A DNA stretch of 64,000 nucleotides, from assembly GCA_963556255.1 (NCBI GenBank), contig OY744612.1:25470940-25534939 (forward strand), in the 5' to 3' direction. A program made the position numbers and the translations under genes. Position 1 is the stretch's first letter; every line of letters starts with the position of its first letter. The notes under the pieces are model-generated. The model had not been told where the DNA came from. It saw only the letters and a list, made by a program, of their open reading frames with translations, and did not search any database. Below are positions 1 to 10,600 of this stretch, piece by piece. The stretch is from Allolobophora icterica. Lineage: Eukaryota; Annelida; Clitellata; Crassiclitellata; Lumbricidae.

Positions 1-1325
1 CATTGACTGAAATATTATAGCCTCCGTAACAGTAAATTCTTCTGCTATATGCTTTAAAAACTTTATTAGCACATCTTGCGTGATGTAAATTAAAATAAAC
101 TAATAACACTTCATTTCCGTTGGTGCTCATGTTTGAGAATTTTAAGTGCATAAAAAATCTTGAGGATAGTGCTAGAAAGAAGAGTTGAAGGGAAGAAAGC
201 CTGAGGCAGACCAAGAACTATGATTTTGGACTAGATGATGGATAAAAGAAACAGATGAGAATAAAATGAAATTAAGAAAAAAGGCACAAAGGCACAAAAG
301 ACTAGAACGGTGTCATGTGATTCCTAAGAGCAGAACACTAAAGAAGACAAATAGCCTTGATCGACAGCACCTCGTGAATGTTTATTTACGGATGGTTATT
401 ACTAAATTTTGAAACTTTCATAAATTCTATTAAACCAAATATTTTAAGGCTTAATTTAATTTTGAATTCTACAAAGCAATCCATGTCAAATTCGCATGAT
501 GAGCCCAGGTTTCATAAACTCACTTTAATTCTCAAAATATGCAATGAGAAAAGTTCTATACTTATTTAAACTGTATTAAAATAGTCTAATGATTTAAAAT
601 ACATTACAGTTGTAAACCTATTACATTACAGTTGTAAACCGATTACCTATTATTGTGTTCAAAGTCATGCATTTGTAACACAGTAGGTAGCAATACTTAC
701 TTCTTTATTTATAGAAGTGACACATGATTGTTTATGTATAATAGTTTTCTTCTGTTGCAATAACCTTGATTTATATTTTTTTTAATTAAATTAATTTTTA
801 AGCCGTTAATTGATTTGCACACTACAAAATCTGGCAAGCATACTGCGAAAATGAGTTTGTAAGGCTTTCTGTTTATGTTATCAAATGACAACCCTAATGG
901 GTCAACATACTTCCGAATAATTGAGTGACGCTTTAATAAATGTTCAATTACAATTACAATTGCAAACCCGGTTGGTGCAAGACTCTCCCCAATACAATGA
1001 AAAGTTTCAGATGGTCAGACGTTTGAACAGTCTGAAAAATTAATCTAACTCTCCGATCAAGTGTTGAGCTTGAAATTAAATGGGAAGCCCTCTATTTTGC
1101 CATATTATCTTCCATCAGGTGTAAATCTTAAATACTCATTTGCAAGTGGTGATTTAGAAGGATACAAGCAATGCTACGTGGAGAATCAAACCTATAATTA
1201 TTATTTTGGTATGGTCAAGTGTTAATTATCAGACATTTGTTTCGTATCAAGAAATTATATCATATAAACAAATAAGCATAGGAAAATCCACATTCGGAAG
1301 CCAATTCAAAATCAGAGAAACTTAC
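1..1325. other. Left end of copy A, no gene seen
   Basis: This is AT-rich sequence with only short shadow ORFs. Bases 1-510 align with 31,393-31,909 and bases 510-1,215 with 34,750-35,412. Copy B therefore holds about 2.84 kb between these two parts that copy A lacks. Bases 1,216-1,325 align with 36,929-37,041 and are intron next to the TRADD-N-like exon. I see no domain, RNA gene or mobile-element terminus here. Confidence 0.6.
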
Positions 1326-1685
1326 GCTCAAAACACTTCTTTGCCTTATTGATTTCAGTATCCACAATGTAGAGATCTATGACTCTAGTCGACATGTTGT
1401 GTAACAAAGCAGTGAAGAGTTTTTCAATCCTATTATTCAGCTCTTTTTTGGTTATCACTTCACACAGGTATGTCAGCTCCTCCATAGTTTTACAATATAT
1501 GTAGATAACAATGCTAGAACCCCTCCTGGCTCCTATGATCTTTAACTGTAGCTCTTGCAGCATAAGACTCGTCCGATTTTCTGGCACATTTTTATTTTGC
1601 AGCAAGCTCGCCATTTCGCTTACAATTTGTATTTCTTTCTCATCTAACTGGTCTTCATCTAAATTTGCATGGGCTGCTACAACAG
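1326..1685 (-). CDS. TRADD-N-like domain exon of gene 2, copy A
   Basis: This is a 360-nt internal exon with acceptor TTGCAG|CT and donor GAGC|GTAAG, both phase 1. It encodes about 119 residues. The core is a basic/Gly turn (GARRGSSIVIYIYC) followed by a helix (MEELTYLCEVITKKELNNRI). The pattern G-(S)-(I/V)xxxxx(C)-xxx-EELxxL-xxxxLxxxIExL resembles the TRADD N-terminal ferredoxin-like domain family, which occurs in invertebrate apoptosis and immune proteins. I cannot run a profile, so the family call is by eye. The copy B exon at 37,042-37,401 has the same length and splice sites and few residue changes, which supports real coding sequence. It lies 3' of two CARD-like exons. It could instead be another small alpha/beta death-associated domain. 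Confidence 0.7.
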
Positions 1686-1956
1686 CTGCAAAATAACAAA
1701 AAAATTCACATCATTGTTATGTAACTCAAGTTTTGCACAAAAGCCTCTCTGTTCCGGTTTGGTATCTCAAACTCGGACTTCAAAATGTGTGCACAATTCA
1801 TTTACTCTTATTCACAAAGAACTCATGACGTCTCTTAACCTAAAAATGTATCTATGGGCATCAAAACTAATGTCGTATGGTTGCCCACATCATGTATTTA
1901 AATACAGATGGTAAAATCAACATTGTAACTTCAAATCATCAGGCATTGCACTTTTA

Positions 1957-2702
1957 TACCACCGTAGCCTTGTAACGCACCCCCTCGCCGGGACCAGCTA
2001 CTAAGGTTGGGCCTTCATACACCTTCATCTCATCAGGACCTAAACCTATGGAGCACCCTTCTTCCGGCACCGACCGCTCAGTGCCCTCCCCTCGGGCGGC
2101 TGCTAACCCTGGTAGAGCTTTTGCTGCCATATCCCGATATGTAGGGTTATTATCGGCTGATAACCCCATCTCTAGCTCCAAGGCAGGCTGATCACCTGAT
2201 AGATTGGACATTCTTATAACCTCCTCACCACTAGACCATGGTACCCAGGATGACAGACGAGTGGTATTTCTATTAGGCATGTCCACGACCCTCGAATGGA
2301 GAGTAACCCATCCCTCGGATGAATCAGGCTTCGTTGTGGCCCAACCTGCCCCTTGGGTGCGTTTTATTGCTGAAAGCTCAGCAGCCAAATTATTTATCTC
2401 AGCCCTCAGCGTTCTCAATTCACGAATCAGTTCAGTAGAAACATCGAGAGTATTGATGGGAGGATCAGACAAATGGGAACCTTCTCTCTCCTCCATATCT
2501 TCCTCTGGCTCTCTATTCTTATCGTCTAACCAGGGATCGGTTGGGACCGAAACGCACCGGAACGGCGTTCCGGTTCTTTTTTTGACGACCAATATTTTTT
2601 AGACAGGATTTATAGGAACATTTCTAGATTAACATGGCGCCCGACGCTGGCGTTCCGGTTCATTTTTGTTTAGGTTGGGATCCCTGCGTCTAACCTGAAC
2701 AT
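1957..2702 (-). pseudogene. Gag-like ORF interrupted by a MITE
   Basis: This open frame of about 200 codons lies inside the LTR-like insertion. It is acidic near its start and has a predicted coiled coil (ELIRELRTLRAEINNLAAEL). It then turns Pro/Gly-rich and runs to the element end. The longest ORF has no ATG at its start (it begins at a TTG). An in-frame ATG lies at 2,702-2,700, beyond the MITE inserted at 2,531-2,686, so the MITE separates the probable start codon from the body. The Gag call rests on context, coiled coil and size only. No zinc knuckle is seen. Confidence 0.4.
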
Positions 2703-3465
2703 TACCTCAGCCTCACCTTTATTCAAGTCTAAGGTGAGCAAATACTCGAACTCTGTGTTCTATAACAAACTTGTGTTTAATTACAGGCAAGTAGCCAATG
2801 CCACAGTTGTGCACAAAATACAGACAATCACAAACACAGTTCACCAAGCAACAGATTACAATGGCACCATCAGCCCGTCAATTACCACCACTTAAACGTA
2901 TACCCTATGCAAATTAACTCTTACCACCTTAATGGCGTCAGGGTATCAAATCAATGCTCACAGTGGTTCCAGGCTAAACTTCTCCGTGCCACCTTACCCA
3001 ACTTTATCGACTATAGAACAACGAAGCTAAGCTAAACTACCTACATCCGGGTCTTTCACCGGTTACCATTAGCGGGCTTCGCAATTAGTCTGACAATCAT
3101 CTAAACCTCACTGTAACAAAAGGATATCATCTTGTAAAATCAGTTAACAAGATCTAACGGTCCTTTTCGACCTTCCCAACCGTAACTGACATTACATTGT
3201 GATCAAACAATTATTTTGTAGCAGGTTTTGGCAACACAAACACAGATGCGTCCTAGCATCTAGAAAGAACACAAACAAGAGAGCCAGCGTGCCTTAGTTT
3301 GGCAGCCAACATCAACCGAATTTTAACCAATCCAATAAGGTTTTTCTAGTCCCTGGCCCGTTATTGGACGTCTAAAAATAAAACCAAAAGTAGGCCGATC
3401 GGGCGCGTTTCAAAAGGTGTCGCTATAAGAAGCCAACTGAAATTGTGAAGGGCCAAATCTTCACA
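1971..3465 (-). mobile_element. LTR-like element or solo LTR, copy A only
   Basis: A 1,495-bp insertion is absent from copy B. It begins TGTAAC and ends TTCACA, the TG...CA termini of LTR elements, and is flanked by GCCT/GCAT, a possible 4-bp target duplication with one mismatch. On the minus strand it carries a TATA-like motif near its start, an AATAAA motif and a Gag-like ORF. A 156-bp MITE is nested inside. It could be a solo LTR containing coding sequence or an internally deleted element. No protease, RT or integrase is visible. Confidence 0.45.
2531..2686. mobile_element. hAT-type MITE (CAGGGATC ends) nested in the LTR-like element
   Basis: The element is 156 bp, starts CAGGGATC and ends GATCCCTG, and has exact 8-bp flanking duplications CGTCTAAC at 2,523-2,530 and 2,687-2,694. 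CAGGG termini with 8-bp duplications are typical of hAT non-autonomous elements. Confidence 0.85.
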
Positions 3466-3520
3466 GCATCATGCTGTCTCCTCGGCTTGATCTTCCCGGA
3501 CTCTGACCTGGCACCGGAAC

Positions 3521-3896
3521 CAGGGCTGTAGTCGAAGGTATACGCGGGTATACAGCGTATACTCACCTCTAGAGAAATTTGAGAGCGTATACTCAGGGCT
3601 GTAGACGAGGGTATACGCGGGTATACAGCGTATACTCACCACTGAGTAATGAAATTTTTTGAAAAAAGAGAGGTTTTGAAAGGTTTTAGGGCGAATGACT
3701 AAAAAAATGTCATTTTTCAGAGACGAAATCGTAAAAAGTCATAACATTTTCTGAGAATTAGTAACAGGTCATAAATTTTTCTTAGACGAATTCCTAAAAA
3801 AGGTCTTCACATTATTTTTAGGGTGACGCCAGCCTTAGTGACGCCGCTGCTCACCTGTAGCGTATACTCACCTCTAATTTTACCACTACAGCCCTG
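3521..3896. mobile_element. hAT-type MITE, CAGGGCTGTAG family, copy A
   Basis: The element is 376 bp with termini CAGGGCTGTAG and CTACAGCCCTG and exact 8-bp duplications ACCGGAAC. The copy B site near 38,251 is empty. It contains repeated GTATACGCGGGTATACAGCG modules. Relatives are at 39,839-40,189 (at a different site in copy B) and a partial end at 45,213-45,257. Confidence 0.9.
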
Positions 3897-4737
3897 ACCG
3901 GAACAGACAGTGCGGACATGGCTATTGCGGACTTGATTTGATATTGTGTCGGTGAATAAGCTGGTCTCCCTGACGTGGCTTTTGTTTGGCGCTGAGAAGT
4001 TTCGGAGATTTACATTTACATACAGAAATATTAAAATTAAAATGTTTCCCGAATCAGTAGGCCCTACTATGCATATGCTACCTCGAGCAAATAACATTTA
4101 AAATGTGATTTAAATCATATAAAGTAATAAATGTGATTTAAATTCACATATAATAAGGAAATTACTTCTTAATTCTGAATTCTGTTGACAATGAGTTTCA
4201 GAGATCGAGATCGAGAGATCAAGATCGACTAAGAACGATCGAGATCGAGAGAGATGGTCCAGAAATAAGAATGGAAAGCTAACTGTTTTGTGCAAGCAAA
4301 AATCTTTTTGATATTTATTGCAAGACTGTGTGTAATGGTCACGCACTTTTGACAAAACAACAATAGAAATTTTGTTTTTAAATTTAAACATCAACAAAAT
4401 TGCAATTTATTTACATAAACCATTGATAATATTCCTAAACTGCAACTATACTAAGGTTAAAGGTCGTTTAAATGACGTGTCACCGTTATGAATTTTGTTT
4501 AGGAATATGGATTATGAATGTCACCAATAACAGAATGTCGATTTGTTATATCTTTATTGATCTGATCTCCAAATCAAACTCATAAATAATAAATAGGTTG
4601 ATCGGGGTCTTTGAATTTGAGCAGAATTCTAAGATAATATAAAAACTTTTACTGTACTTAACCTTAAACAATTTTACATTACTTATTACGTTTGTAAGTA
4701 ATGTGAAAAATTATGTAAAAGTTACACAGTTGCCTAC

Positions 4738-5043
4738 CTCCAATGCCCTCCAAAATGTCTGCAATGTGACCTTGATTTGATGCACGAAGACAATCGATTG
4801 TAAAATAGTAGTCAGTTAGACTGCAACGTCTCAATATATTTAGCAGTTCCTCATTTTGTTCGTATTTTGCTCGTTTACTTTGAATGAAATCCATCTGCCT
4901 TTTATTGATAACTTTCTTTGAAAATAATAAGCTGACCAGTTCACAAGGGTCAACAATGTCAGTCAAGGTTTCTAGGTTGTCATCTAGTATATCAATTTCT
5001 GTCTTGTTCAGAGGCCAATCAAGAACAAACTCCACTCTGTACT
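4738..5043 (-). CDS. CARD-like exon of gene 2 (second CARD), copy A, intact
   Basis: This is a 306-nt phase 1-1 exon with acceptor TTGCCAG|AG and donor GAG|GTAGGC. It encodes about 101 residues in a CARD-like helical pattern: LTDIVDPCELVSLLFSKKVI, then NKRQMDFIQSKRAKYEQNEE, then LLNILRRCSLTDYYFTIDCL, ending in a helix with GHIADILEG. The D-P-x-x-L, KxVIxxxxxxxI and LLxIL spacing is typical of CARD, a death-fold domain that recruits CARD proteins in immune and apoptotic complexes. The copy B exon (39,279-39,584) has a stop at the codon matching Arg (CGA, 4,873-4,871). It is preceded 5' by another CARD-like exon and followed by the TRADD-N-like exon. Confidence 0.78.
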
Positions 5044-5261
5044 CTGGCAATTAACAAACACACAACAATAAAATCGTAACAAAAGGTAAGTTTTTAGCTT
5101 TAAGAACAATTTTGTAACCAACACGAAATGCTCGGTTAATCTTGTGATCCAATGTATGGATTAAATAGGACACCTAACACAGACCACTCAGAGCCAGACA
5201 CTGTGCAGTAATGCCTGTCTAATTCGTTTGATGCAGTGCAATTGCCAATTGATCGCGGCGC

Positions 5262-5400
5262 TCATCTTGTACCGCGGTAAGTATGGGTTCAAGCCTCTAG
5301 AGACGGCTACTGTGCAGGGACCTTGAGCAAATCCTTCACTCACAATTGTTCAGCGCCATCAATTGAAGCTTGGTCATGAAATAGTGGTGCTTAATAAATG
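5262..5400. repeat. Old tRNA-SINE remnant
   Basis: The stretch contains a B-box-like GGGTTCAAGCC and GGACCTTGAGCAAATCCTTC, close to the body of the full SINE at 38,692-38,935. It is present in both copies, and in copy B it is broken by the MITE at 39,839-40,189. It therefore predates the duplication. Confidence 0.55.
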
Positions 5401-6071
5401 CATAATTTAATAATAATTGCAAGTAGTCTCCATCATCAACCAACTTGCAACCAGTCGACATGTATTATTGAATAGTAAATGGCACATTTTCGTATGCATT
5501 GTTCACGACTTTGTGACTGTACAAAGAGATTATTTTCCTGTTAATTTCCACTATGGCAAACAAAAGACTACACACACTCAATAAATAGGCCTAGCAGAAA
5601 TGGGAAAAGAAGAACTGACAGTTCAAGACCAGGCTAGAGTCATGGACAAGAACTGAGGAACCTTACCCAGTAGTTTCAAAGCCTAAATACAGGAACAGAT
5701 ATAAAACATTCCAGACAGTAGTGATTCTGATTAACCTTCTCCCAAATCAACCCTTGAACATTTCTATTACAGTGTGGCCTTGTTAACACAAAGTTGCAAA
5801 GGAATGTCCTACATGCATAATACAGCGTTTACACCACACCGCATATCAAAATGAATAATGCTGAAAAACGCAATATTCAGCGCCAAACTGCAGTTCTTTT
5901 ATGACGCATTAACCAGTATGGCAGGTTAAGTTAGTATAGTTTTGGAGAAGATAACACCACTTCACGTTAAGCAGAATGGTGCAAAAACCAGCAGCGTGTA
6001 CTCGAGTCCACAACGTGCAAACTAACATAAAGGATTTTAGCGTAACTAAAACTAGCATAATGGTTACAGAC
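5401..6071. other. Intron of gene 2, no feature seen
   Basis: This AT-rich intron sequence between the two CARD-like exons aligns with 40,280-41,300. Copy B carries a MITE in it (40,404-40,731) at a site that is empty here near 5,494-5,502. No coding signal was seen. Confidence 0.6.
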
Positions 6072-6335
6072 CTCCATTTCCCCGCACCCAGTTGACCAAA
6101 TGTGTCTGATGAGTATCAGTTAGTGCCCTGATTAGGCCTTGATGCTTATTGTTTTCGACAATGAGTTCAAGAAGTCTCTTATTCTTTTCAAAAGTCGTTG
6201 CTTTACTCTTGACCTCTGCAATTTCCATAACTGTTAGACTTTAACGCATCTTGTCCAGAAGTCCAAATTCTGATTCCATTCGTTCTATAAGCATTTCTTT
6301 TTGATTCTCTATGTTCTCTTTGTCACTTCCTTCAT
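6072..6335 (-). pseudogene. CARD-like exon of gene 2 (first CARD), copy A, with nonsense codon
   Basis: This is a 264-nt phase 1-1 exon with acceptor CTCAG|AT and donor GAG|GTCTGT. Its translation matches the intact copy B exon (41,301-41,564): a CARD-like run EFGLLDKMR, EIAEVKSKATTFEKNKRLLE and DLIRALTDTHQTHLVNWVRG. Here the Lys codon AAA after DKMR has become TAA (6,243-6,241). The rest of the exon stays open and has no indel, so the loss looks recent. Because the exon is symmetrical, skipping it would keep the frame of the flanking exons. Confidence 0.78.
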
Positions 6336-6364
6336 CTGAGACATTGGCAAGGCACAAAGATTGT

Positions 6365-8096
6365 CAGCGCGTTTTTGAAAACAGTTATAGTTCATTGTGA
6401 AATACATATGTATTATTGTATATATATATATATACATATATATATATACAACGCTTGAAGGTGTTTACTTATTTGGGCGCTGGATTGCCGAGAGGCCGTC
6501 ACCCGCTGTGCAGAAGCAGATGTAATCAGAGTCGCGTATACAGCAAATAGCCCCTAGGCACAAACATTTTTGGGGGCCCTTGTAGACCGAGTCGGAAACT
6601 CTGGTGGTGTTTAGCCTATTATGTGCAAAAGTTGAACATAATTGAAGCGGTTTTTGCGAGTGTTATTGACACTGCAATTATGATTAGTAGCACAGATGCT
6701 ATTTTCAAGGAATGTAAAGTTATTTGGTTTAATGTTATATTTTATAATTTTAAAAAATATTTTCATTCGATTGGGCCCTCCTAGATTTGGGGGTCCTAGG
6801 CGCCGCCTAGTGCGCCTACGTGTAAACGCGCCTCTGGATGTAATTACTTTTTGCTCAGATGTTAGGAGGCCCACGTGCGAGAGCGCGCGAAAGCTTTGCT
6901 GACCGAGTTTGTTTTAAGTTTTCTGTAGAGTGCGGAGTCTGCTGACTGTACATTATATTATATTATGATATAGATTTGAATTCGTGTGTGAATTGCAAAG
7001 AAAATATTGCGAAAACTGTTCGGACTGTGTTTTCGTGAAGTGAAGGTCACGTTATACTTTTAATTGAGCTACCTATACGTAGATTTATAGAAATCAGTGA
7101 ACAGCTAAGTAGGCGAAGTGAAGAAAGAATAAAAGAACAGTGTCAACAGAGGAAAGACAGTGTTGACAGAGGGCAACAAGTAAATTCACTCTATATCTAA
7201 CGGTCTTATCTATACAAGAAGTAACCTAAAGTTCCGCTATCTCATGTGGAATGCAGGAGAGATGCTCATTTCCTTTTCGTAGACACTTGAGCCAGCAATG
7301 GACAAATCCCAACGACCTGGATACGGGGCCAGTACATTACAGGACGCCAGTGAAGTACATCAGTCATAAAGGTAGTTATGTGGGAGAAGCGAGTGAAATG
7401 GAAGATGATCAATATCACCTCCTCCTTTATCAAGCACTGGAACTGTGCTTGATACCACCGTAAAAAGGGCGGAGTTCCTTAAGTAGTGCTCCGTAATTGT
7501 TTGCTGACATAATATTACATTATATTACAATGATTATATCATCTTATCTGATAAGGGATGACCCAAGTTTGACCAGCAACTATTGAATTATCAGGGAAAT
7601 TCAGGAATACATATTAGCCATATGAACCGTATTGATCAACTAACTAAATTCGTTTTGGAAGCTGCAATGATTCACCAGAACCCAAACAGCTCTACCCAAA
7701 GATACATTAAGATTGGTGTAAGATTCTGGCTGGCGTTGCTCCATCCTTTATCAGAGTCTAGCCTATACATCTCGATGTCATCTATGTACGGTCATTGTGA
7801 GTTTTGCTGTGAGCAGATAATCATTCAGAAATCTGGAAAGTGAGCATCACGGCCCGTCTTTGCCCGAATTCCATTAGAAATAACACCATTTACTCAAATT
7901 GTTGCTTTATGTTTTCAGAACTTCCAAATATCTTCCTTGAAGATGTGCTACATAAATATCTAACTGCTACTCTGACACTTACAACATATAGAACAATTAT
8001 ATTAGCAAATAGAAATACAGAATTGAAAGAATCTAAGTTAAATAATTTAATTATACTTTTCTCTTAATTGATTTTATGTAGCCCTTGCATGCATAG
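6365..8096. other. Copy A-specific 1.7-kb segment, unidentified
   Basis: Copy B has only a short fold-back element here (41,617-41,826). The left part repeats the same TAGTTCATTGTGAAATAC terminus followed by (TA)n at 6,418-6,450. The rest includes GC-rich patches around 6,540-6,840 (GGGGGCCC-type words often seen at hAT ends) and short ORFs, such as 7,583-7,843 on the plus strand, without recognisable motifs. It is probably one or more inserted mobile elements. I could not find a clean target duplication. Confidence 0.4.
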
Positions 8097-8253
8097 CACC
8101 TAACCATAAAATTTTATTTGCAGAAAATCACTTCTCCTGAATGGTATGTCTTTTTCAAATATATGATAAGAATTGCCAACTTAAAACTCAGGCATATTTT
8201 CAACAGATAATGAACACCAATGTATAATAATTTAAAGAAATTATTTATCCAAC

Positions 8254-8337
8254 CTGGAACAGGAGAAATTCCTTGAGCTGGCTGACCAGTACCAGAGCCA
8301 ATGCTCGGCATTTCCTGTCCACCTACTCCTGCCATCC
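8254..8337 (-). CDS. Gly/Pro/Ser linker exon of gene 2, copy A
   Basis: This 84-nt phase 1-1 exon encodes MAGVGGQEMPSIGSGTGQPA followed by QGISPVP, with donor TTCCAG|GTTGG. It is the most 5' gene 2 exon I can support, and its Met could be the start or an internal residue. The copy B exon (41,984-42,067) is the same length with six residue changes and an open frame. The acceptor AG is kept, but the upstream tract is unusual: a retroelement tail has been inserted directly before the AG. Confidence 0.6.
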
Positions 8338-8340
8338 CTA

Positions 8341-8388
8341 TTTCAATTCAATTCAATTCAACTTTATTGATCCGAATTCAATACAATA
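8341..8388 (-). mobile_element. Retroelement 3' tail inserted at a splice acceptor
   Basis: On the minus strand the inserted bases read GGATCAATAAAGTTGAATTG with further GAATT repeats, the usual end of a non-LTR element. Copy B lacks these bases (GCCTTAG runs straight into the exon). The insertion replaces the polypyrimidine tract of the linker exon at 8,254-8,337 and leaves only its terminal AG. Confidence 0.65.
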
Positions 8389-9720
8389 AGGCACAAACAT
8401 GCTGATAATCAAGTTACTCTTAGTAAAATTCGAATTACTTTAAATAAGTAAAACAACGATAATTAATTTTCTCAATCATTGTTTTGATAGACAGGCCCAA
8501 TCCCATACATATTATCTTGCTTGTTAATGAAATAGGTTCTTTCCTATATCTTACCTGCCTAACTCTGGATTTGGAGCAAGTACCAAACCTGACCCAATCT
8601 GCCTCGTCTATTTTGACGCATTTTTCAGTTGGTACTTTTGTATATTAAAATAAAAAATAAAAAATATTTTATGCAAAAGTAATTTTAATTTGCTAGTTGT
8701 TTAATGTTTATGTCACTACTGTTACCATTACATTAAGTGATATTCAGTATTTACGACTTACGAGTAACATTAGAACAAAAAACATTACTAAGCATAGTGT
8801 ATAGTCTAGAAAGGGATCAAGAGAGGAGTCCATGGGGGTGACACCATGACTTACCGGACTGGGTTACACCAACCCTAGTGACGCCACTGCACCATTGCTA
8901 CTTCTTCAAGTATTAGCACCATACCATTTCAGGCACTATATGGGGCCTATATGCATGACTAGCACATACTGATAATCCTTAAGAGTCAGAATAAAGCTAG
9001 TGCATGCAGTTGGTCCACAGGCAAACCATAAGAATGGTTACTATAGTATCACAGTTTAGAATGTAATTCACTCTTCCCTGGGAAGCCAATGGTATGATTT
9101 CTGCACTGACATTGAGGTATATGTTCACACTGTCGCAAACAATTCCCTCACTACCCTATCACCAGGCCGAGTCGTAGTAGAAGGAAAGTCTGCGGGGTCA
9201 ACCTCACTGTGGAGCTTTTGCTATAGCTCAGGCCAAGGTATTTGAGTCAAGCGTCTGACGATGAAGTCGTTGAGAGAGCAAGTCTCTGTGTTTAAGCTAG
9301 AGTCGTATCGAAGCGTCGATGATATCGAAGTTCGTCATTGAAAGCGAATTGTTCTTGGAACTTGTTTGTCCGATTGATGAGATTTTAGGCGCGGCTAGAT
9401 TTGATTTGGACACACGACCTGTCGATTCAAAAGTAAGGAACTTCTATCGAGAAGAAGAACACGCGACACTCTCTCTGATCCGAAACCGTGGCTACGATCT
9501 ACGCAATCGTCATCGAACATGGTTACTGGGGGCAAATTCCAGATGGAAGATTCCTCTACTACAATCGAAAGAGGGAGGTTAATTTAGGCAGTAATATTTA
9601 GATTACCCTAATACAGAGCTGGTCTAAGTAAAGAGTAGATTAGGCACTTGAGACATTGAATATGTGAATGGTCTTGACATTGACGTTATTCTCTAACATA
9701 AGCTTGTTTACATTATAATA
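8389..9720. other. Gene-poor sequence shared by both copies up to about 9,360
   Basis: The stretch aligns with 44,039-45,060 up to about 9,360 and then diverges. The ORF at 9,319-9,582 is not kept in copy B beyond its first 15 codons, and I recognise no domain in it. No RNA gene or element terminus was seen. Confidence 0.5.
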
Positions 9721-9721
9721 T

Positions 9722-9850
9722 CGTATCGTATCTAGTAATTTATAACGCGCCTCTTGCAGCAGGCCCCTATAAACTATCCAGACGCGCTCTCAGTGCAGGA
9801 GCCCCGTGGAAACAGAAACGTCTTGAGCGAGCGAGTAAATGCCGGGAATA
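9722..9850 (-). mobile_element. 5'-truncated LINE 3' end
   Basis: The bases resemble the 3' ends of the LINE fragments at 22,262 and 35,480 (AATTTATAA-GCGCCTCT, then GCGCTCTCAG and a short coding remnant). Only about 130 bp remain. Confidence 0.5.
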
Positions 9851-9978
9851 TAATATACTTCATTCATATTCATAGGACTGACTATGTGTCATTTGATAGC
9901 AAAAATAGCCTAACCTCCTCAAGATGCAAGTGGGTCATTTTAAACAAAGTAACCTGGTGCACGATCAGCATCTAATAC

Positions 9979-10278
9979 CAGGGACGTCATTTCAGCTTTT
10001 TTCAGGGGGCAGAGACGTCACTTGAATATTTTTTCAGGGGGGTCTTGGCCAGCTTGTTAAGCTTTGTATTTAGTCTACATGTGCAAAACCGTAAGCAATG
10101 CTGCATGATGTGTGTGCTACAGTGTGCATATTGTCACTATAATTAGGTTCTGATGAATATCTCTATAGTTTTCTTTTTTACCTCTTTCTTCTTCCTCCTT
10201 TTCTTGTTCCATCCTTTTTCATTTTTCTCAAAAATCAGGAGGGCGGAAATGATCCCTGGCCCCCAAATGACGTCCCTG
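9979..10278. mobile_element. hAT-type MITE, CAGGGACGTCATTT family
   Basis: The element is 300 bp with termini CAGGGACGTCATTT and AAATGACGTCCCTG. Flanks are TCTAATAC and CCTAATAC, an 8-bp duplication with one mismatch. Confidence 0.8.
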
Positions 10279-10600
10279 CCTAATACCTTATCATTTCTAA
10301 GGGAAATATTAGGTAGGCGTTACAACGATAGTCGGTATGATTAACAAAGTTGTCATTCATCATGTCCCAAATTCAAAAGAACATGTCAACATTTTTAAAG
10401 TTTCGACTTCTTCAAAGCTACTGTAGGCCAACTGTATAATACTGCCTAATACCTTATCATTTCGAAGGGAAATATTAGGTAGGCGTTACAACGGCAGTCG
10501 GTATGATTAACAAAGTTGTCATTCATCATGTCCAAATTCAAAAGAACATTTTAACATTTTTTAAGTATCGACTTCTTTAAAGCTACTGTATTTTTACTTC
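10279..10600. repeat. Two-copy tandem duplication of about 165 bp
   Basis: The segment from CCTAATACCTTATCATTTC to AAGCTACTGTA occurs twice in a row (about 10,279-10,430 and 10,444-10,590) with few differences. The unit begins at the right flank of the MITE, so the MITE or its duplicated site may have taken part. Copy B has a single related copy near 45,258-45,350. Confidence 0.7.

Larger units (their letters stand above)
1957..4026 (+). repeat. SINE-like repeat, nested and split, copy A
   Basis: This short interspersed repeat starts near TACCACCGTAGC and ends in an (ATTTAC)n tail. It is split here by an LTR-like element (1,971-3,465) and by a MITE (3,521-3,896). Copy B has it without either insert (about 38,189-38,395), and a third copy lies reversed at 15,453-15,655. 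No clear tRNA A and B boxes are visible, so it is called only SINE-like. Confidence 0.55.

Noticed and set aside
1511..1696. Plus-strand ORF over the TRADD-N-like exon (also 37,227-37,412)
   Set aside because: It is a shadow of the minus-strand exon, whose splice sites and residue pattern are conserved.
9319..9582. 87-codon ORF as a host exon
   Set aside because: Only its first 15 or so codons are shared with copy B. No splice sites or domain support it.
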